Assembly: GCF_004193775.1 (NCBI RefSeq)
Contig: NC_041003.1
Coordinates: 48,908,111-48,972,110, forward strand
Origin: Glycine soja
Taxonomy: Eukaryota > Streptophyta > Magnoliopsida > Fabales > Fabaceae
DNA length: 64,000 nt
Reading direction: 5' to 3'
The notes beneath the pieces were generated by a model. The model ran no database searches and was not told the DNA's origin. It saw nothing but the letters and a program-made list of their open reading frames with translations. Both the position numbers and the translations under genes were made by a program. Shown here piece by piece: positions 13,003 through 26,389 of the stretch (positions are counted from its first letter, which is position 1; each line of letters begins with the position of its first letter).

Positions 13003-15628
13003 TATAGTTAATTTGGTTTGTGTGTCAGTTTATTAGTTTAGAATATTATGTCTTAAGACTTATTCTAAGAGTGTGTTATTTAGGTTCTTATCATGCATAA
13101 TATGGATATCGTTTTACTTTACAAGTTCATGTTAGCCTTTATGGTTTCTTATTTTGTAATAAAGTTTATATATTGTTACTTCAATAGTTCAATATCTACA
13201 TTCAAAAAGTACAAACTTATTTTCATTATATATGAAAAAATGCAAAATTCTTATTAAGATAAACTTCTTTCAATTATATATAAAAATCACTTCAACTCAC
13301 GCTAAAATAGAAGGCAAAATCAGAATCTGTGATATTATTCATCAAATAAAAACTGAGGATTGTTATAAGTACAGCACTAAAGGGGTCAGCATCATCTTCT
13401 AAGTTCTCATTAATAAAGGTTCACCTAATAAGGATGTACACAATCTGTCAAAAGACATTTATTATCCATAAAAGTGTAATTTAGAAACAGCCCTAGTCTA
13501 GAAATGTCGATTGTTCATGCAACATGATTGCATTCAAGTGATAAGAATGATTTGGTGAGTCTAGAAAACATGAGCAAGGTCCACACTGTAAAGAATGAAG
13601 TTGTCTAGAATTGTTTCCTAGTGAAATTCAAGGGAACGGTTTTGTTGCCAATATATATGCAAACAGAGACAATAGATGGACCAAGATGCTGGCAATGGTG
13701 CCCCTATGAGAATTGGGAATGATGAGCTATTGTGGCAGGGAAAGATTAAAGCACCATATGAACTCCAATTAATGTCTTTTTAAGTGCCTCAACGGGAAGT
13801 GTACAAGGCTGTGGTATGGTCCAGAACACTTGTACGGGCAGGTAAAGACTATAAAAGGAGGGTAGTCTTCCCAGTGTAATGTAAAAAGATTAATTATATC
13901 TTTAAAACACAAACACACAAACAAAACCCAAAACGCGTCTTCAACTTACCAAATACTTAGGAGCAAGATAATAACTGGGATATTAAAGGCCTCTGCTACT
14001 TTTGTGTACTTCGTAGCTAGAAAGTTATATTGCTTTTTGCTATATATTTAATTGTGTTAATGGTAAGGAATAAAACGAAGAACATGGATCAAATTCATTG
14101 TGATTTAAAAAAAAAAGGTATTTTTAAAATTCAAAATATATGATAAGATAACCAAAAGCCTCAAAGAAAAAGTGGGGTTGTGCTTTTCTTTTTCACAAGT
14201 CTGGAAAAAAAAATCTAAAAGAAAATTATATGATAAAAGCATTTATTTTAGTTTATCCGAATGAACCCAAAATTTTTAATATTAAGAATCCCATTGTGTA
14301 TATAACTTATAAGTTCCAAAAGCTTTTGAATGCTTAAGATGACAAACAAGAGAAATATGAACTCGTCCATATGTCCAAGGTAGTCAAATTGAGATCCCAT
14401 CTAGGATTGGAAAGGAGGAGAACATGTATATCGTAAGATCCTAACAAGAATACTCAGACTCACATAAAATACAAAATTGATAAATGTTTTCACCCCCACA
14501 TCACTTCCATTTTCAGGAGCATTCTTGTGCTTAGAACCTCCACTTGCAGGGACAAAAACAGCACCAGATAATTACAAGAAATTGGGCGTTTATTAGTAGA
14601 AAGGAGGAAAGCTCTCATAATACTATAGTTTATATGTTTACTGATAGAAAGGAAGAAAGTTTCCACATCCCATTCATTGTTCCAGTAGAAGTGAATGGAA
14701 TTAAAAGAATTACAAGTTTATTGTTCCCATGGTGCCCTCATATCAAACACATTAAACCTTAGGATGAATGGAAAAAAAGATAATTTCATAAGTTGTTCCA
14801 TCCACTCCCCTGTCAATTTGGAAGTAATAGAGAGGTGTGGAGTGGAAAGGAGTCTCCCTGATTCCATTCCTTTTGTATATCCTTTCTAAACATCCAAAGA
14901 ATGGCATCTTTTACTATCTCATATTTTTTTTCCTTTCCACCTCTCACCATCAATACAAGCAAAGGGTAAAACCCCAAGGAAAATTGTATGCATTTTAATT
15001 AAAATACTATCATAATTCTTCACTTTGAAACCAATTATCTAAAATTCAAGAGAGAAAATTATAAACCCTCGTCTAAAACTCGCTTCAATTTTATTCATTT
15101 TAGTTCTTATTTAAAAATTATTTCTGCCTTTCTTATTTTAAAAATATTGGACAAATATTTCCACATTTTTTTCACCAAGTATAGATGTCAACTTGGGTTT
15201 CGATCATAGGGCAAATAAGTCTAGTAGTCAAACTTGCAGAATCAGACTCATAATTTGATAGTCATATTAAAAAGGGTTTGAAATGCAAGTCCACCAGGGT
15301 ATTCAAATTTCAAAGATTAAACGATGATTTTTGCTTCGAATCTCAAGAAAAACGGTAGGAAGATTATAATTTTAACAAAATCTAGGATAACATACAGCAT
15401 ACTGCTTGCCAAAGCACATATGGTATTGGTGAAAAGGTTCAGAGGCATACCTTTTACATAGATAACTTCTGACAGTAACACCTAGGTAAGAAATTCCAAC
15501 TCAACCTCTGATAAAGAAACCACTATAGAAGTTTTTACATGAGTCAATAAATCTCGGATTGAATTTCAGGAAAATTGAGAAGGATAGGTCCATCATATAC
15601 AAGTGGTTTCAACGCAGGTAATTTTTTA
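13003..15628. other. Intergenic, no gene seen
   Basis: The 3' flank of PDF1 (AATAAA near 13159) followed by AT-rich DNA up to the 3' end of the hydrolase gene. Frames at 14544-14762 and 14695-14889 are short, overlap each other and look random. A short segment at 13640-13880 has more balanced base composition but no coding signal I recognise. Confidence 0.5.
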
Positions 15629-16690
15629 TCAGCTCATGTGAGATTCAAACCATTTAAAAATTTGGTCAGAATGCACACTAGTCATCTCATGGTAAGCAAA
15701 TGCAAGGTTTAGCTCCTCTTGGATGTGAGGGACCAGATTCTTATCCAGCAGAAGAGCTTTCTTCTCCTCAAGAGCCTTTTTCCATTTGATTTGACGCCCA
15801 TCTTTTTTCATATAACCATTTTTATCAATAAAGCCCTTTTCCTGAAAGAACTCAAATAACTTCCTGGAAAGAGCCTGATCAAGCCCTGGAATTCTGTCAG
15901 CTAAAGTATTCGGCAACAACGGGAACTCCATACATTCAACAACACCAACATCAATCCCTTTATCTTTTAAAACCTTCACATATTCATCTATTTTCTGCTG
16001 CCTATAAAGATCTTTTGGCATGTGAACAAAAAGGGTAGGCGGATAGTCCCCTTTAACATCAATTTGCTCAAACATCCCCTCAGCAATCATGAGCACAGTA
16101 CTACTAAACTTCATGGCGGCGGCAAGCACAGACACGAAATACCCTCCAGAAGAAGCACCCAAAGCCACAAGAGGAAGCTTCTCAAGCTTCCTTCTACCAA
16201 TCCACCACTCTATAATGTCTTTAACAACCATCACTTCTTTACCAAGTGTCCAACATCTTTGTGCACTTGAAATAGTAATAACAGCAAAACCTTGGGCAAG
16301 ACCATGGAGTACAAGCAACCGCTCTTCAGGCAAACCAATGCAATCAGGGCATTCAGGGGACTTGTCCCAGAAGTTAATGGCCCTGCCATTGCATCCATGA
16401 GCCAGAAAGAGAACACCTTTAGGTGATTCGGGCACTTGCCATATCAAATCAGTTCCATTCCGGAACTCTTTTTTCGGATGCAAACTCACCAACGAGTCAG
16501 AGCTATTCCATTTTTGTTTAGGAAGCTCATAATCATAAGCTAAACTGGGATTAGCACCATCACTATCATAATGAAATACTAAAAGGAAAACCACTAACAT
16601 TAGCATCAATGTGAAAAACATGAGAAACACAGAGACCCCGCAATTCTGTGCTCCAATCCATGGCTTTGGTTTGTATCCACGCTTCAACAT
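15629..16690 (-). CDS. Membrane-anchored alpha/beta hydrolase-fold protein, uncharacterised
   Basis: A single-exon gene of 353 residues. I start it at the ATG at 16690 (MLKRGYKPKP); the open frame continues upstream only to a TTG. A short basic N-terminus is followed by a strongly hydrophobic segment (residues 18-40), giving a likely type II signal anchor. The hydrolase core shows an oxyanion-type HGCNG at 98-102 and a nucleophile elbow GASSG at 178-182 (Ser180). Late His residues at 334 and 340 (AYHEMTSVHSDQ) could complete the triad; the acid is not obvious. A CPDCIG pair (114-119) may form a disulphide. Substrate unknown. It looks like a conserved plant gene of the alpha/beta-hydrolase superfamily without an established name. 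The leader may contain an intron (possible donor CAT/GTGAGT at 16846, acceptor near 16746), which is uncertain. Confidence 0.85.
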   Translation of the reverse strand: MLKRGYKPKPWIGAQNCGVSVFLMFFTLMLMLVVFLLVFHYDSDGANPSLAYDYELPKQKWNSSDSLVSLHPKKEFRNGTDLIWQVPESPKGVLFLAHGCNGRAINFWDKSPECPDCIGLPEERLLVLHGLAQGFAVITISSAQRCWTLGKEVMVVKDIIEWWIGRRKLEKLPLVALGASSGGYFVSVLAAAMKFSSTVLMIAEGMFEQIDVKGDYPPTLFVHMPKDLYRQQKIDEYVKVLKDKGIDVGVVECMEFPLLPNTLADRIPGLDQALSRKLFEFFQEKGFIDKNGYMKKDGRQIKWKKALEEKKALLLDKNLVPHIQEELNLAFAYHEMTSVHSDQIFKWFESHMS

Positions 16691-19600
16691 GCAGCAAGAA
16701 GGGTTGATAGAAAGGGTAGAAAAGATCAAAATTTTACCAAAATTTCTTGAGGGAAGATTGATAAACCATGAAGGGTCGATAGCGCTAAATCAAATGCATC
16801 ATTCAAATAAGAAGGAGATCAGCCACGGTGTTGAAAACATACTCACATGAAATCACGCGGAGAAACTCCAAAATCGACACTACCTCTGAAGTGTTGAATT
16901 GAATCTCTAGGTGCAACGACAATCCATTTCCATTGTGTGAATCACTGAAATGTTGTGTGCGGTAAACGATTTGCACTTTAGTCGGTTACTGAATTGCTGT
17001 GATTTGAGAACTGTTGTTTTCACCCCCTTCGTATCCTAAGTTCATCCCTTACCTTCTTGATAAATTTTTTTTAAAAAAAAAAAAACAAAATACATTAACA
17101 CTTGAGACTTGGGAGTTGAGAAGCATTCTGGTTGAGATACGATTTGTGACGCACCTGCCATCTTGGGTCCCAGCCCGCACCTTTCAGACTCATATTGGGC
17201 TAACATTAAAACACGGAGCACTTAACTATTTAGTGGGCCATTATAGGGCCCACTCGGACGTTGCATGTAGCATGTTCTCTGTTCTGCAACAGAAGCACCA
17301 AAGACAACAAAGCTAAATCATGTGCATGCTTGGTTCGTTCAGCCATGAGCCACCTTCACCTTTGCTCCATAAATTTAGCTTTTGACTTTGTGCACTCCAT
17401 CACGTTCCTCCTTTTCATATTTGTCCTTTGAAAAACTGCAAAGCGGGTTCCATATTCTTTTCAATATGCCTCATGATGTTATATTTCTTTTTTCTTCCTT
17501 GCAATTATATTCTACTTTTTTGTTTAACTCGTTACCCCTTTCAAAATTTTATATAACTTTCCTTTGCATATTCATTTTTAGTAATTCTAAAGTGAAATGC
17601 CGACCAAACTTATATGGAAATAATTTTTTTTGTTGTAAATTCAATATAATATTGTGATTCACATGCGATCGAAATTGACAAAAAAAAAAATCTCATCTGA
17701 AGTTTAGAAATAAAAATAGAACTTATACCGAATATATTAAATATGTATCCTAAAATAGAATTTAATTAGGCGAAGAGTCCATAAATCTACAAGGCTCACT
17801 ATCAGTGCAAGCTAAAAAAATATTGAATGAGTCATCAAAATGGTGGCATAACATAACATGAAGCCAAAGATAGTGATAGCTCAACAGTCAAGAAGTAGAT
17901 ATAGGTGAAAAAAGACAGCATATGTTTCATATGGACTGAAGATTAAAGTGGTAAGGACTGAATTTAATGTTAATAGTGAATATATACTCCGTATAATATA
18001 AAGATTTAGTAAAACATTGAATGAAAATAATCTCTCACAAAAACCAAAAAGGACAGACTTAAAAGTTGAAATTAATTTTAAGTTATTAATTATTTGTTGT
18101 TCAAATCCATAATTCTATCCACTCATCTTAATGATGTGAGGAATGTGAGGCTAAATTTATTTTGCCACAAGAATCATTTTGCATTATTGAGAAAAAAAAA
18201 TCTGAATATATGTACAGCCACAACATCATAATCCATTTCATTTTGTATGACTCAAGGTAGCTAGTGTGAGTGCCATATTTCACGTCGATATTATCCTGAA
18301 TCAACATGTCCATTAATAAGTAATAACGTTATCATAGTGGGCTCGGTGTGATACAATTCAAGAAAAATGAGGTGGTGATTTCCCATATTCATCAAAATTA
18401 ATTTTGTCTATGCATAATACATTATTGTTTAATTATTGACCAAAGATAAAAGACAACATGCTTGCTCCAACTCTGCATCAAGGATCAATCAGCTGGAGTG
18501 GTTCCGTTTGAATATATAGGAGAAATTAAAGTCAGACAATCACGTCGTAGTCCTTTGTGTATACTGCATATACTGTTCCTTTTTAAAAATAAAAAAAATA
18601 AAAAAAACTGTTCATGCATGTAGGAGGTGTTTAATTTTGGTAGTCTTATCACGTTCGAAAGCTTTATAGCACTAAAAGTTGATCAAGCAATTTAACACTT
18701 AGAATTTTTTAAATAAAATTTAGAGTTTGATCTTTTACTTGAATATGAAGTCACATTTAATAATATTAATTTACTCTGAAATGGATTGATTGGGTGAGAA
18801 ATGTTTAATTATGTGTTAAATAAGAAATCTCTAATTAAAAAAAAGCTTTATAACAATTTTTAAGGGCGGTCCACAAGTAATTAAGAAATAAAAGGAGAAA
18901 TTGAATATTTACGAAGACATTCAATTACATCTTTAAATTAAATAGTTAATTAAAAAGACTCTAGGAAAAAGAAGAAGAAAACTAAACTAATAGATACTTG
19001 ACAAAGGTATTTGTAAAACTCATTGTATTTGTATGAGATATTGCATCAACATGCATATATCAATGCAAGTGTCAATCAGAATCTAACTTGAGTGTAACTA
19101 TCTTAGTTTAGAGTTGGTATACATGGTATAGATTATTGCTAGACCTGTTAGTTAGTTCCACTTTGCATATATGAGTGCTTGCTGTTTGTTGTATCAGATC
19201 ACATGCAGCTCGCTCTCATTATAGCTTAGTTTCCTCACTCTATAGTAAGTTACTTTTATGGATTTCCTTTTTTAACTCTTTTTGAGATTTATGATATTTT
19301 TCCTCATCAACTTAGAATTACTTGTATCCAACCGAATTCTGATAATAGTAATCTGTAATTAATTCACGCTTCTCGTTAATTGAAGAAAATTTTCTTTGAT
19401 CAAAGTAAATTTTAATTTGTAATCATAAATGATTTTTCATTAATTAGAATAGTTTGGGATTTTAAAAGTTTCAAGGTTTTAAATATTTTATATTTATATC
19501 TATTATCATTAAAATAACTATTTATCAATTGAGTTAAGTTTATATTTATTTAACTTTTATACATTTTTACATATATAGCTGTTCGTTGCACGAAATACTA

Positions 19601-20542
19601 ACTACTTTTCTTTTCTTTTCTTTTAATTAAAATTTAATTAGGAGAATGAAAAAAGAGACAAATAATTATTAAACCTACTAGTTATAGTAGTATTTTCTTT
19701 CTATTATGACTTTTACTTTCCAATGTAATCATATCGTTTTACGAGAGGATCTAAAATTGGTAGAAAGAGAAGAGATAAGTGTCCTTCACATCCGATGTCC
19801 CCCTAGCCTTTTTTTTCCTCCTTGTATTTTTAATTAACTTATTGTTTTTTTACTTTATCATGTTATTTTTGTTTTTTTGAACGAAAAAAAAAAAAAAAAC
19901 CCAGCCTCATATGTACGTAATTTGGGTGTCACAAATTGCATCCTCAACAAATCCTTCAAAGTGTTGCATAAAACCGAGCATCTCACTAAAACCTTCTTTT
20001 TTTTAATCTTGTTAGCGAATTCCTTAAACAGATTAATTAGTAAAAAATATTAAATACACCCTTATTAATTTTTTAATTCAAATATTTAAATTAGTCTACA
20101 TGTTAAATAATTCTTACATTACTAATGTAATAAATATTTATTTTTTCAGTATTTTTAATCATTATTTTTAAGATATGTTTGAGTTAAATTTTAGGCAAAA
20201 AAATAACAATAAAGAGTATCATATGATCATATTTATAAAAATAAAAAAATATTACTATTATATTTAATTAATTTACGTTAGTCTATCATTTTATTTTCTA
20301 TATTTTAAATGATAGTAGTATTTACTAAAAATAAATTCAGATCCCAGTGTTGGTTCTCATTATATTTTTTTAGTGTCATTTTTACCTATATGCATTCCTA
20401 TCTAATTCTTTAGGTATACAATCACTACCACTTACCATATATCTTTTTCAGAACTATGCATTTTTCAAAAAATTAGGTAAACACTCACTAATAATAACCA
20501 TTTAATCTTTTCCTTGGGAGAAAAATCCCGGTGTAGAAACTG

Positions 20543-20649
20543 AGATCTAACCTACAGTCGTTGCAACACAAAAAAAAAAAAAAAAAAAAAAAGATCTAAC
20601 CCTACAGTCGTTCCCTTATATATACATAAAAAAAACCCTACAGTCGTTG
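20543..20649. repeat. Triplicated 20-bp motif separated by A-rich tails
   Basis: AGATCTAACCTACAGTCGTT at 20543-20562 is followed by a short sequence and about 22 A residues. The same motif with one extra C follows at 20592-20612. After another A-rich tail, a third shortened copy (AACCCTACAGTCGTTG) lies at 20634-20649. Each copy after the first sits directly behind an A tract. Confidence 0.8.
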
Positions 20650-21707
20650 AAGTTTATAAGTTTATGTTTTCTCCGTTAGCATCGAACTACAAGCTAGGAA
20701 TTAAGATTTCACACGCACAAATTATTAATAATTCAGATTAATATTAGTATTAGAATTGAACTAAATCTACCAATTGGCATGGACTGGTTGAACCAGAAAT
20801 TAATAATCAAACCTGCTCATTTAACTCTAGAAACCAGTCTTACAAAAAACTGGTATAAAACCAATTGAACTAATCCAAAACTGGACGAATCATCCAACAC
20901 TTGTTTGAATCAGTTTGCCCAAAAAGCCATTTCTATTTTATTTTTTTAAATTAAAAGCTTAAAATTATAATGATTGATATAATTCAAACATAGTATTATG
21001 ATGATAGATAATTATATTAATTATATTTATTTTTTAAGTGTAGTTACTACTAATAAATATTATTATGAGTTATTAAATTTAAATATTATGACATATTTGA
21101 TTTAGTTTCATATTTAATTTTTAATATTATGAAGTTATAAATATATTATCTGGTTTTTTGTTTAATACTATTTAATATCTTATATTAAAAATAAAAATAA
21201 GGTTATTAATTACTAATTAAACCATTTCACCACCCACTCTAGTTTTTAAAACCTTGATTCAGATGTGTTGCTGTACACAACGTTTTAAAAACTGGGCCGT
21301 ATGCCGTACCAAATACTGCTTAACGTCAATTAAATCTAAGTGGTAGATTCCGTCTCATATGTCCATCCAAATCTAATTTATTAATTAGGAGAGCATTGCT
21401 AAAACCCATTCCAAATAGTAGAACTTGTGATATTCAATTACTACTAGTAAATTTAATTAATTAGATAATATTAATAAGGATATTGTTAATTGATGCTCTT
21501 AAGATATTGATAAAGAATTAAAAGAAAAAATATTTAATGTAACAATAGTGTAAAAAACAGTGATTATAACATAATTTTGTACATTTAAATAAAAGTATTT
21601 TTTTAGTTCTTTAACCAACATGAGAGTATTGATTAATATTTGTTTAATAATAATTTACAACTAGTTAAAAAAATATTTTTTAAGATTTAAAATGGTATTT
21701 AATATCA

Positions 21708-21710
<3 letters not shown>

Positions 21711-21761
<51 letters not shown>
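21711..21761. repeat. (AT)n microsatellite
   Basis: About 50 bp of pure alternating AT. Confidence 0.95.
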
Positions 21762-21767
<6 letters not shown>

Positions 21768-23420
21768 TGAATGTAGGTTTGGCTAGCTTCTCTAGCTAAA
21801 ATAAGTATATCTCATGAAAAAACAATAATTAATATTTTAAAAAATTCATAATTTATTATATATGTACATAATATTAACTATTAATCTTATTTATTTTTCT
21901 CTCTAAAATAAATAAGCCCAAATATATAACTATAGGCTAGATATTTTACTTGTGATTGCTTTCTGCTGTTTTCTGATCATGAGTACATCAAGCGTTGTGT
22001 TGCACACATAATTCGATAATATATAGTTTTAGAATATGATCAATAACTATAGAGTAATTTAAAAAATGGATACAAAAATATAAGAGCACAAAAGTGCATG
22101 GGAAAAAATTGAGCAACACGTAGAGCAGTGGCAGACCTATGTTGATTTCAGGGTGTACTTGCCCCTCTCATTTTTTTAAAATTTATTAAATTTATAAATA
22201 AAATTTTATATTTTATTTTATTTATATTTATATAATTCAACCTGATTTTATTTTTATTTTTTATATGTTCTCAAGAAGTTGGAGACAGAATCACCAACCT
22301 CAACATTAATTTCGAAAAGAAAAAAAAACGAGTGAAAGTGGTACAGTGGTAGTAGTTCTTTTTTCTCTTTTTGAGGGACGTACTTCTATGTTAATAGTCA
22401 TTAAAAACGTTAGATTTCCAAAAGATAGTACATTATTAAAAGTTTTAAAATATTATTTTTTAGTATATCAATAAAAAAAATTAAAAGTATAAGTTTTTAT
22501 TAAAAATCTTATTTTGTTCTGTTATTAAAATTGTTATTAATAGGAGTATATCCAAGTTATTTTTAAAATGATATTATTATTATTTGTTTAACCAATATTT
22601 TTAAGATATTAGTTAATAAGATTAATTTTTTTAAATTATTGATAGGGATCATAAAAAATGTAACAAATTAAAAAAAAATTGAAGAGAAAAATAAATACAT
22701 TCAATGTACTTGTTCAATACTTTTATGTAATCAAGAAAATTGTTATGTTTCATTCATGCAAATAAATAGATTTTATTTTATCATTAGCACTATTATTTTT
22801 CAAACAAAAAAATTTCAATAATTTAAAATGATACTCTAAGACACTTTTAAATAATTTACACACACTAAAAAATATTAGCATTAAATTTATTAATAATCTA
22901 TATTTTTTTTCTAAAATACTCTCAAAATTATTGAGATTCGTACTCTTACTTTTTTGTTTATTAAAATTATTTTTTACCAAATTAATTAATATGTGTTAGT
23001 TATTTTTTCTAATTTTCATAATAGAGAGAATAATTTTATCTTATTATTTTATAATATGTATTATAAATTAAGAGTATTTTGGTTAAAATAAATTAATACA
23101 GGATATAACTTGAAAAAATCTTATAAAAAGGGTAAATAAATTTTAAAAAAAGTGTTTAATATATAAAGATGGAGGAAGTATTAATATTTATTTTAATTTT
23201 TAAATATTTTCACTTTTTATAAATGAAAAAAATAATAAAATCGTATAAAAAATAAAAATATAATATATAAAATGTTGATTAGGCCTATCAATTTATATAT
23301 TATTTTTTTAAAAAAAATAAAGTGATCAAATACTACAAAAAAAAATGAAATTGAAAATACTGCATGTGGTCATAACTCATAAGTAAAAGGAAGATAACTG
23401 TATCTCAAAGAAGTGGCTGG

Positions 23421-23426
23421 CACGTG
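23421..23426. promoter_or_regulatory. G-box upstream of GAUT15
   Basis: A CACGTG palindrome lies in GGCACGTGATGG about 210 bp upstream of the GAUT15 ATG. G-boxes bind bZIP and bHLH factors. A single 6-mer is weak evidence. Confidence 0.3.
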
Positions 23427-23634
23427 ATGGAGGTGTCGGTGAAAGAGTGTCAAAAGAGTAAATAATGCGAAAAACGAGATCGCAACACCAACGTGTCCTT
23501 GCAATATAATCATTTCCCGCGACTTTGGTTTTCGCATTTCCACTCTTTCTTTATCTCACTGCAACACAGATCCGGTGCCGATTCGATCGGAGAGAAAGCT
23601 AGCTAGATATATATAGGCGAATGGAATTCAGAAG

Positions 23635-26051
23635 ATGAAGTTCTATGTATCTGCCAAAGACGCCCGAAAAGGATCCGTCAAGACAACTGTTCCTGCCGAC
23701 ACCGTCGCCGCTCGCCGGATTTCCAGCCGGACGGTGCTGGTCCTCGGAATCGTCTTCCTGCTCAGCTTTGTGAGAGTGGCGGTTTTGGTGCTGGAATCTT
23801 CTGCGGTGTGCTCCACCTTTGGTAATTCTTCTTTTCCGATTTCTTTTTTACTTTTCGTTCGTAATTCTTGTTTTTACTGTTTCGTAGTAGACAGTTCGGT
23901 AAGGAAAACAGTTGAGTGTGAGACAAGTACATATGAATGAATTTCAGTGTACACCAAAGTACCACACCATATCATAGTGAAAATAATAAATACCAAAACT
24001 TACTATTTTCAGCTTCATTTGTCTTCTTCTAGGTCCAACATAATGTCAAGGACTTTTCAAAATTCTGTTAACGATTTACTTTAATAATACTAGTGTTTTT
24101 AAGAAACATTTTGAAATGAAATGTTTATAAATAACAAATATTTGCTGCAATTAAAACTTTAATAAGTATTCTAAAGTCTAAACACATGCAATATCATTCT
24201 CTTTTTTTTTAATATTTATTTTTTCATAGACAAATGCATGCAGTTGTTTCAATCTAAACTTAAGATTTATCATTTTTAATGATGTTAACTAATTAATGGT
24301 TACTAATTCTTTTTTTTATAGAAGAAATGGTTACTAATTCTTAATCACTAATCAAGATTGAATCTTAATCATTGTAATTAATTTTTATGCTAGAAATTAA
24401 ATCATAATATTTTATTATTTTAATTTCCTAAATACTAAAGAAAGAATCTAAAAGTAAAGGAAGTGTCGCCTTTCTATTTATATTGTGTTCTTTTGTTAAA
24501 CTTCAACTTTAAAAGAAATAAGAAATTAGAAACAAGTGATGGAGTAGTAAAAAAGTCACAATTGTGAATATGAGACAGATTTTTTTTATAAAAAAAAATT
24601 CGATCCAGGTTTCTAAAATTTTCGTAATTACCATCGTAACAAAAATATCATGCATGTCCTCATTTGTTTCTCAAAGTCATTTCTTAATTCTTCCAATGAT
24701 AAAACCTTTCAATAATAAAAAATAAATAAATCTTCCAATGACAAAAGTACATATATGGAGGTTCATTTTCCATCAAAGTCATATGTTCGAAAATACACCA
24801 AATGAATGTGGACTTGACTAATTAAATAAGTTGAGTTAACAGAATTAAGCTCGACTTGACTAATTAAATAAGAATTAATTAACTTAACTCAAACTCCGAT
24901 TCAAATTTGGTATGACTGTTTTTTTAGTCTAAATTTGATTCTATTCAAAATTGTTAAAAATTTAGTTCAACTTGTTTGTTTGGATAATTTGAATTATGCT
25001 ATACATTTTTATTATTTATTATGTTATATGTTTTGATTTATTTATTTCATACATAAAATAAAATTATTTTGAAACCGATCAAAAATTAATTATATGAATT
25101 GAATTGCATGTGTAAAAATGTTAAATATATAACGACGAAACATAAAGCTTATTAGAATATTACAAGCTATTTACGATATTTTAAAGTAAAACTAAGTAAA
25201 AATTTGCCTTTCTATAATTGAATGTGTAATTCTATTCAGTAAATTAAAATTAAAACAAAAAAAAATCAATATTTCATAATTTTTTTCTTCAGTTCTAATT
25301 TTTTTAATTCCTATAATTTCTAGAAAAATGTTTTAATGAAGAATGAAAAATTATCCTATCAAACATTACTTAATAACAATATCAAACAAATATAATTTCA
25401 GATGGTAAAATTAAATGAATTTATAAAATTTTCTTACCCTATTAACCATTCCCATATTTTTATCATTTAAAACTATTAATTTTTATGATAACTAGCATTT
25501 TTGTTTATGTATTAAATGAGATGAGTATTTTGTAATAATAAAAATTTATACCTAAATTTTTTAACATTTTTTAATATTCAAATTATAGGTATATATAATT
25601 TTTTTAATATATTAAATGAGATGAGCATTTTAGGTATATTTTTTAATATTCAAATTATATCATACCTAAAATTTATAATAAATACAATATTTATAAATTA
25701 TATTTTGAGTTTATAGTCAACAGTTTAAATTATGATATAAATTTGTTTTTAATTATTAATAATTTCTTTAAAAACAGTTGTTGATATTTAATTTTAATAT
25801 GAAGAAAAAAATTAGATCAAGATAGCTAGGCAATTAAGAAGATATTATTATTATTATTATTATATATAAAGGAAAACGTTAACCAATGCAATAAGGATTA
25901 AGGGTATCGGTTAAGAAAGTAAAAAAAAAATTATCCGAATTCATAAAAATTCATTTTTCTATAAATTTTAAATGAGCTTTCGTATTATTTTTAATAAAAA
26001 AAAAATTCTGTTTTACTAATTTTTTAACTAGTATTCTTATAGGAGCATTGG

Positions 26052-26131
<80 letters not shown>

Positions 26132-26341
26132 TTTTAAAAAAATAGCTATATATAAATAAAGACAATTAAAAAGATAGTAGTACTAGTTTAAGATGATAGA
26201 AAGGATTTTTCTCTCTCATTGATAAGATAATTAATATGTTAAATGCGTATCCGCATAAAAGAGAAGAAAAATAGTTAAAGGTGTTTAATTACAAGAGTTG
26301 ATGGAACGAAAGTCTCACTCTTTATGTTATTCATTATAATT

Positions 26342-26389
<48 letters not shown>

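Larger units (their letters stand above)
16860..23400. other. Long gene-poor intergenic region
   Basis: About 6.5 kb of AT-rich DNA between the hydrolase promoter and the GAUT promoter. It holds an (AT)n tract at 21711-21761, poly(A) runs and a poly(A)-linked triplicated motif at 20543-20649 (listed separately). Open frames (for example 17014-17316, 17382-17657, 22750-22980) are short, biased and unconserved. A GATGGAGGAAGTA sequence near 23170 resembles a Stowaway-type MITE end, but no partner end was found. Confidence 0.5.

Noticed and set aside
16691..16729. Thirteen extra N-terminal residues for the hydrolase
   Set aside because: The upstream frame begins at a TTG, not ATG. The first ATG is at 16690.
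23000..23180. Possible Stowaway MITE ending in GATGGAGGAAGTA
   Set aside because: Only one candidate terminus was seen; no matching inverted end or TA duplication could be located.
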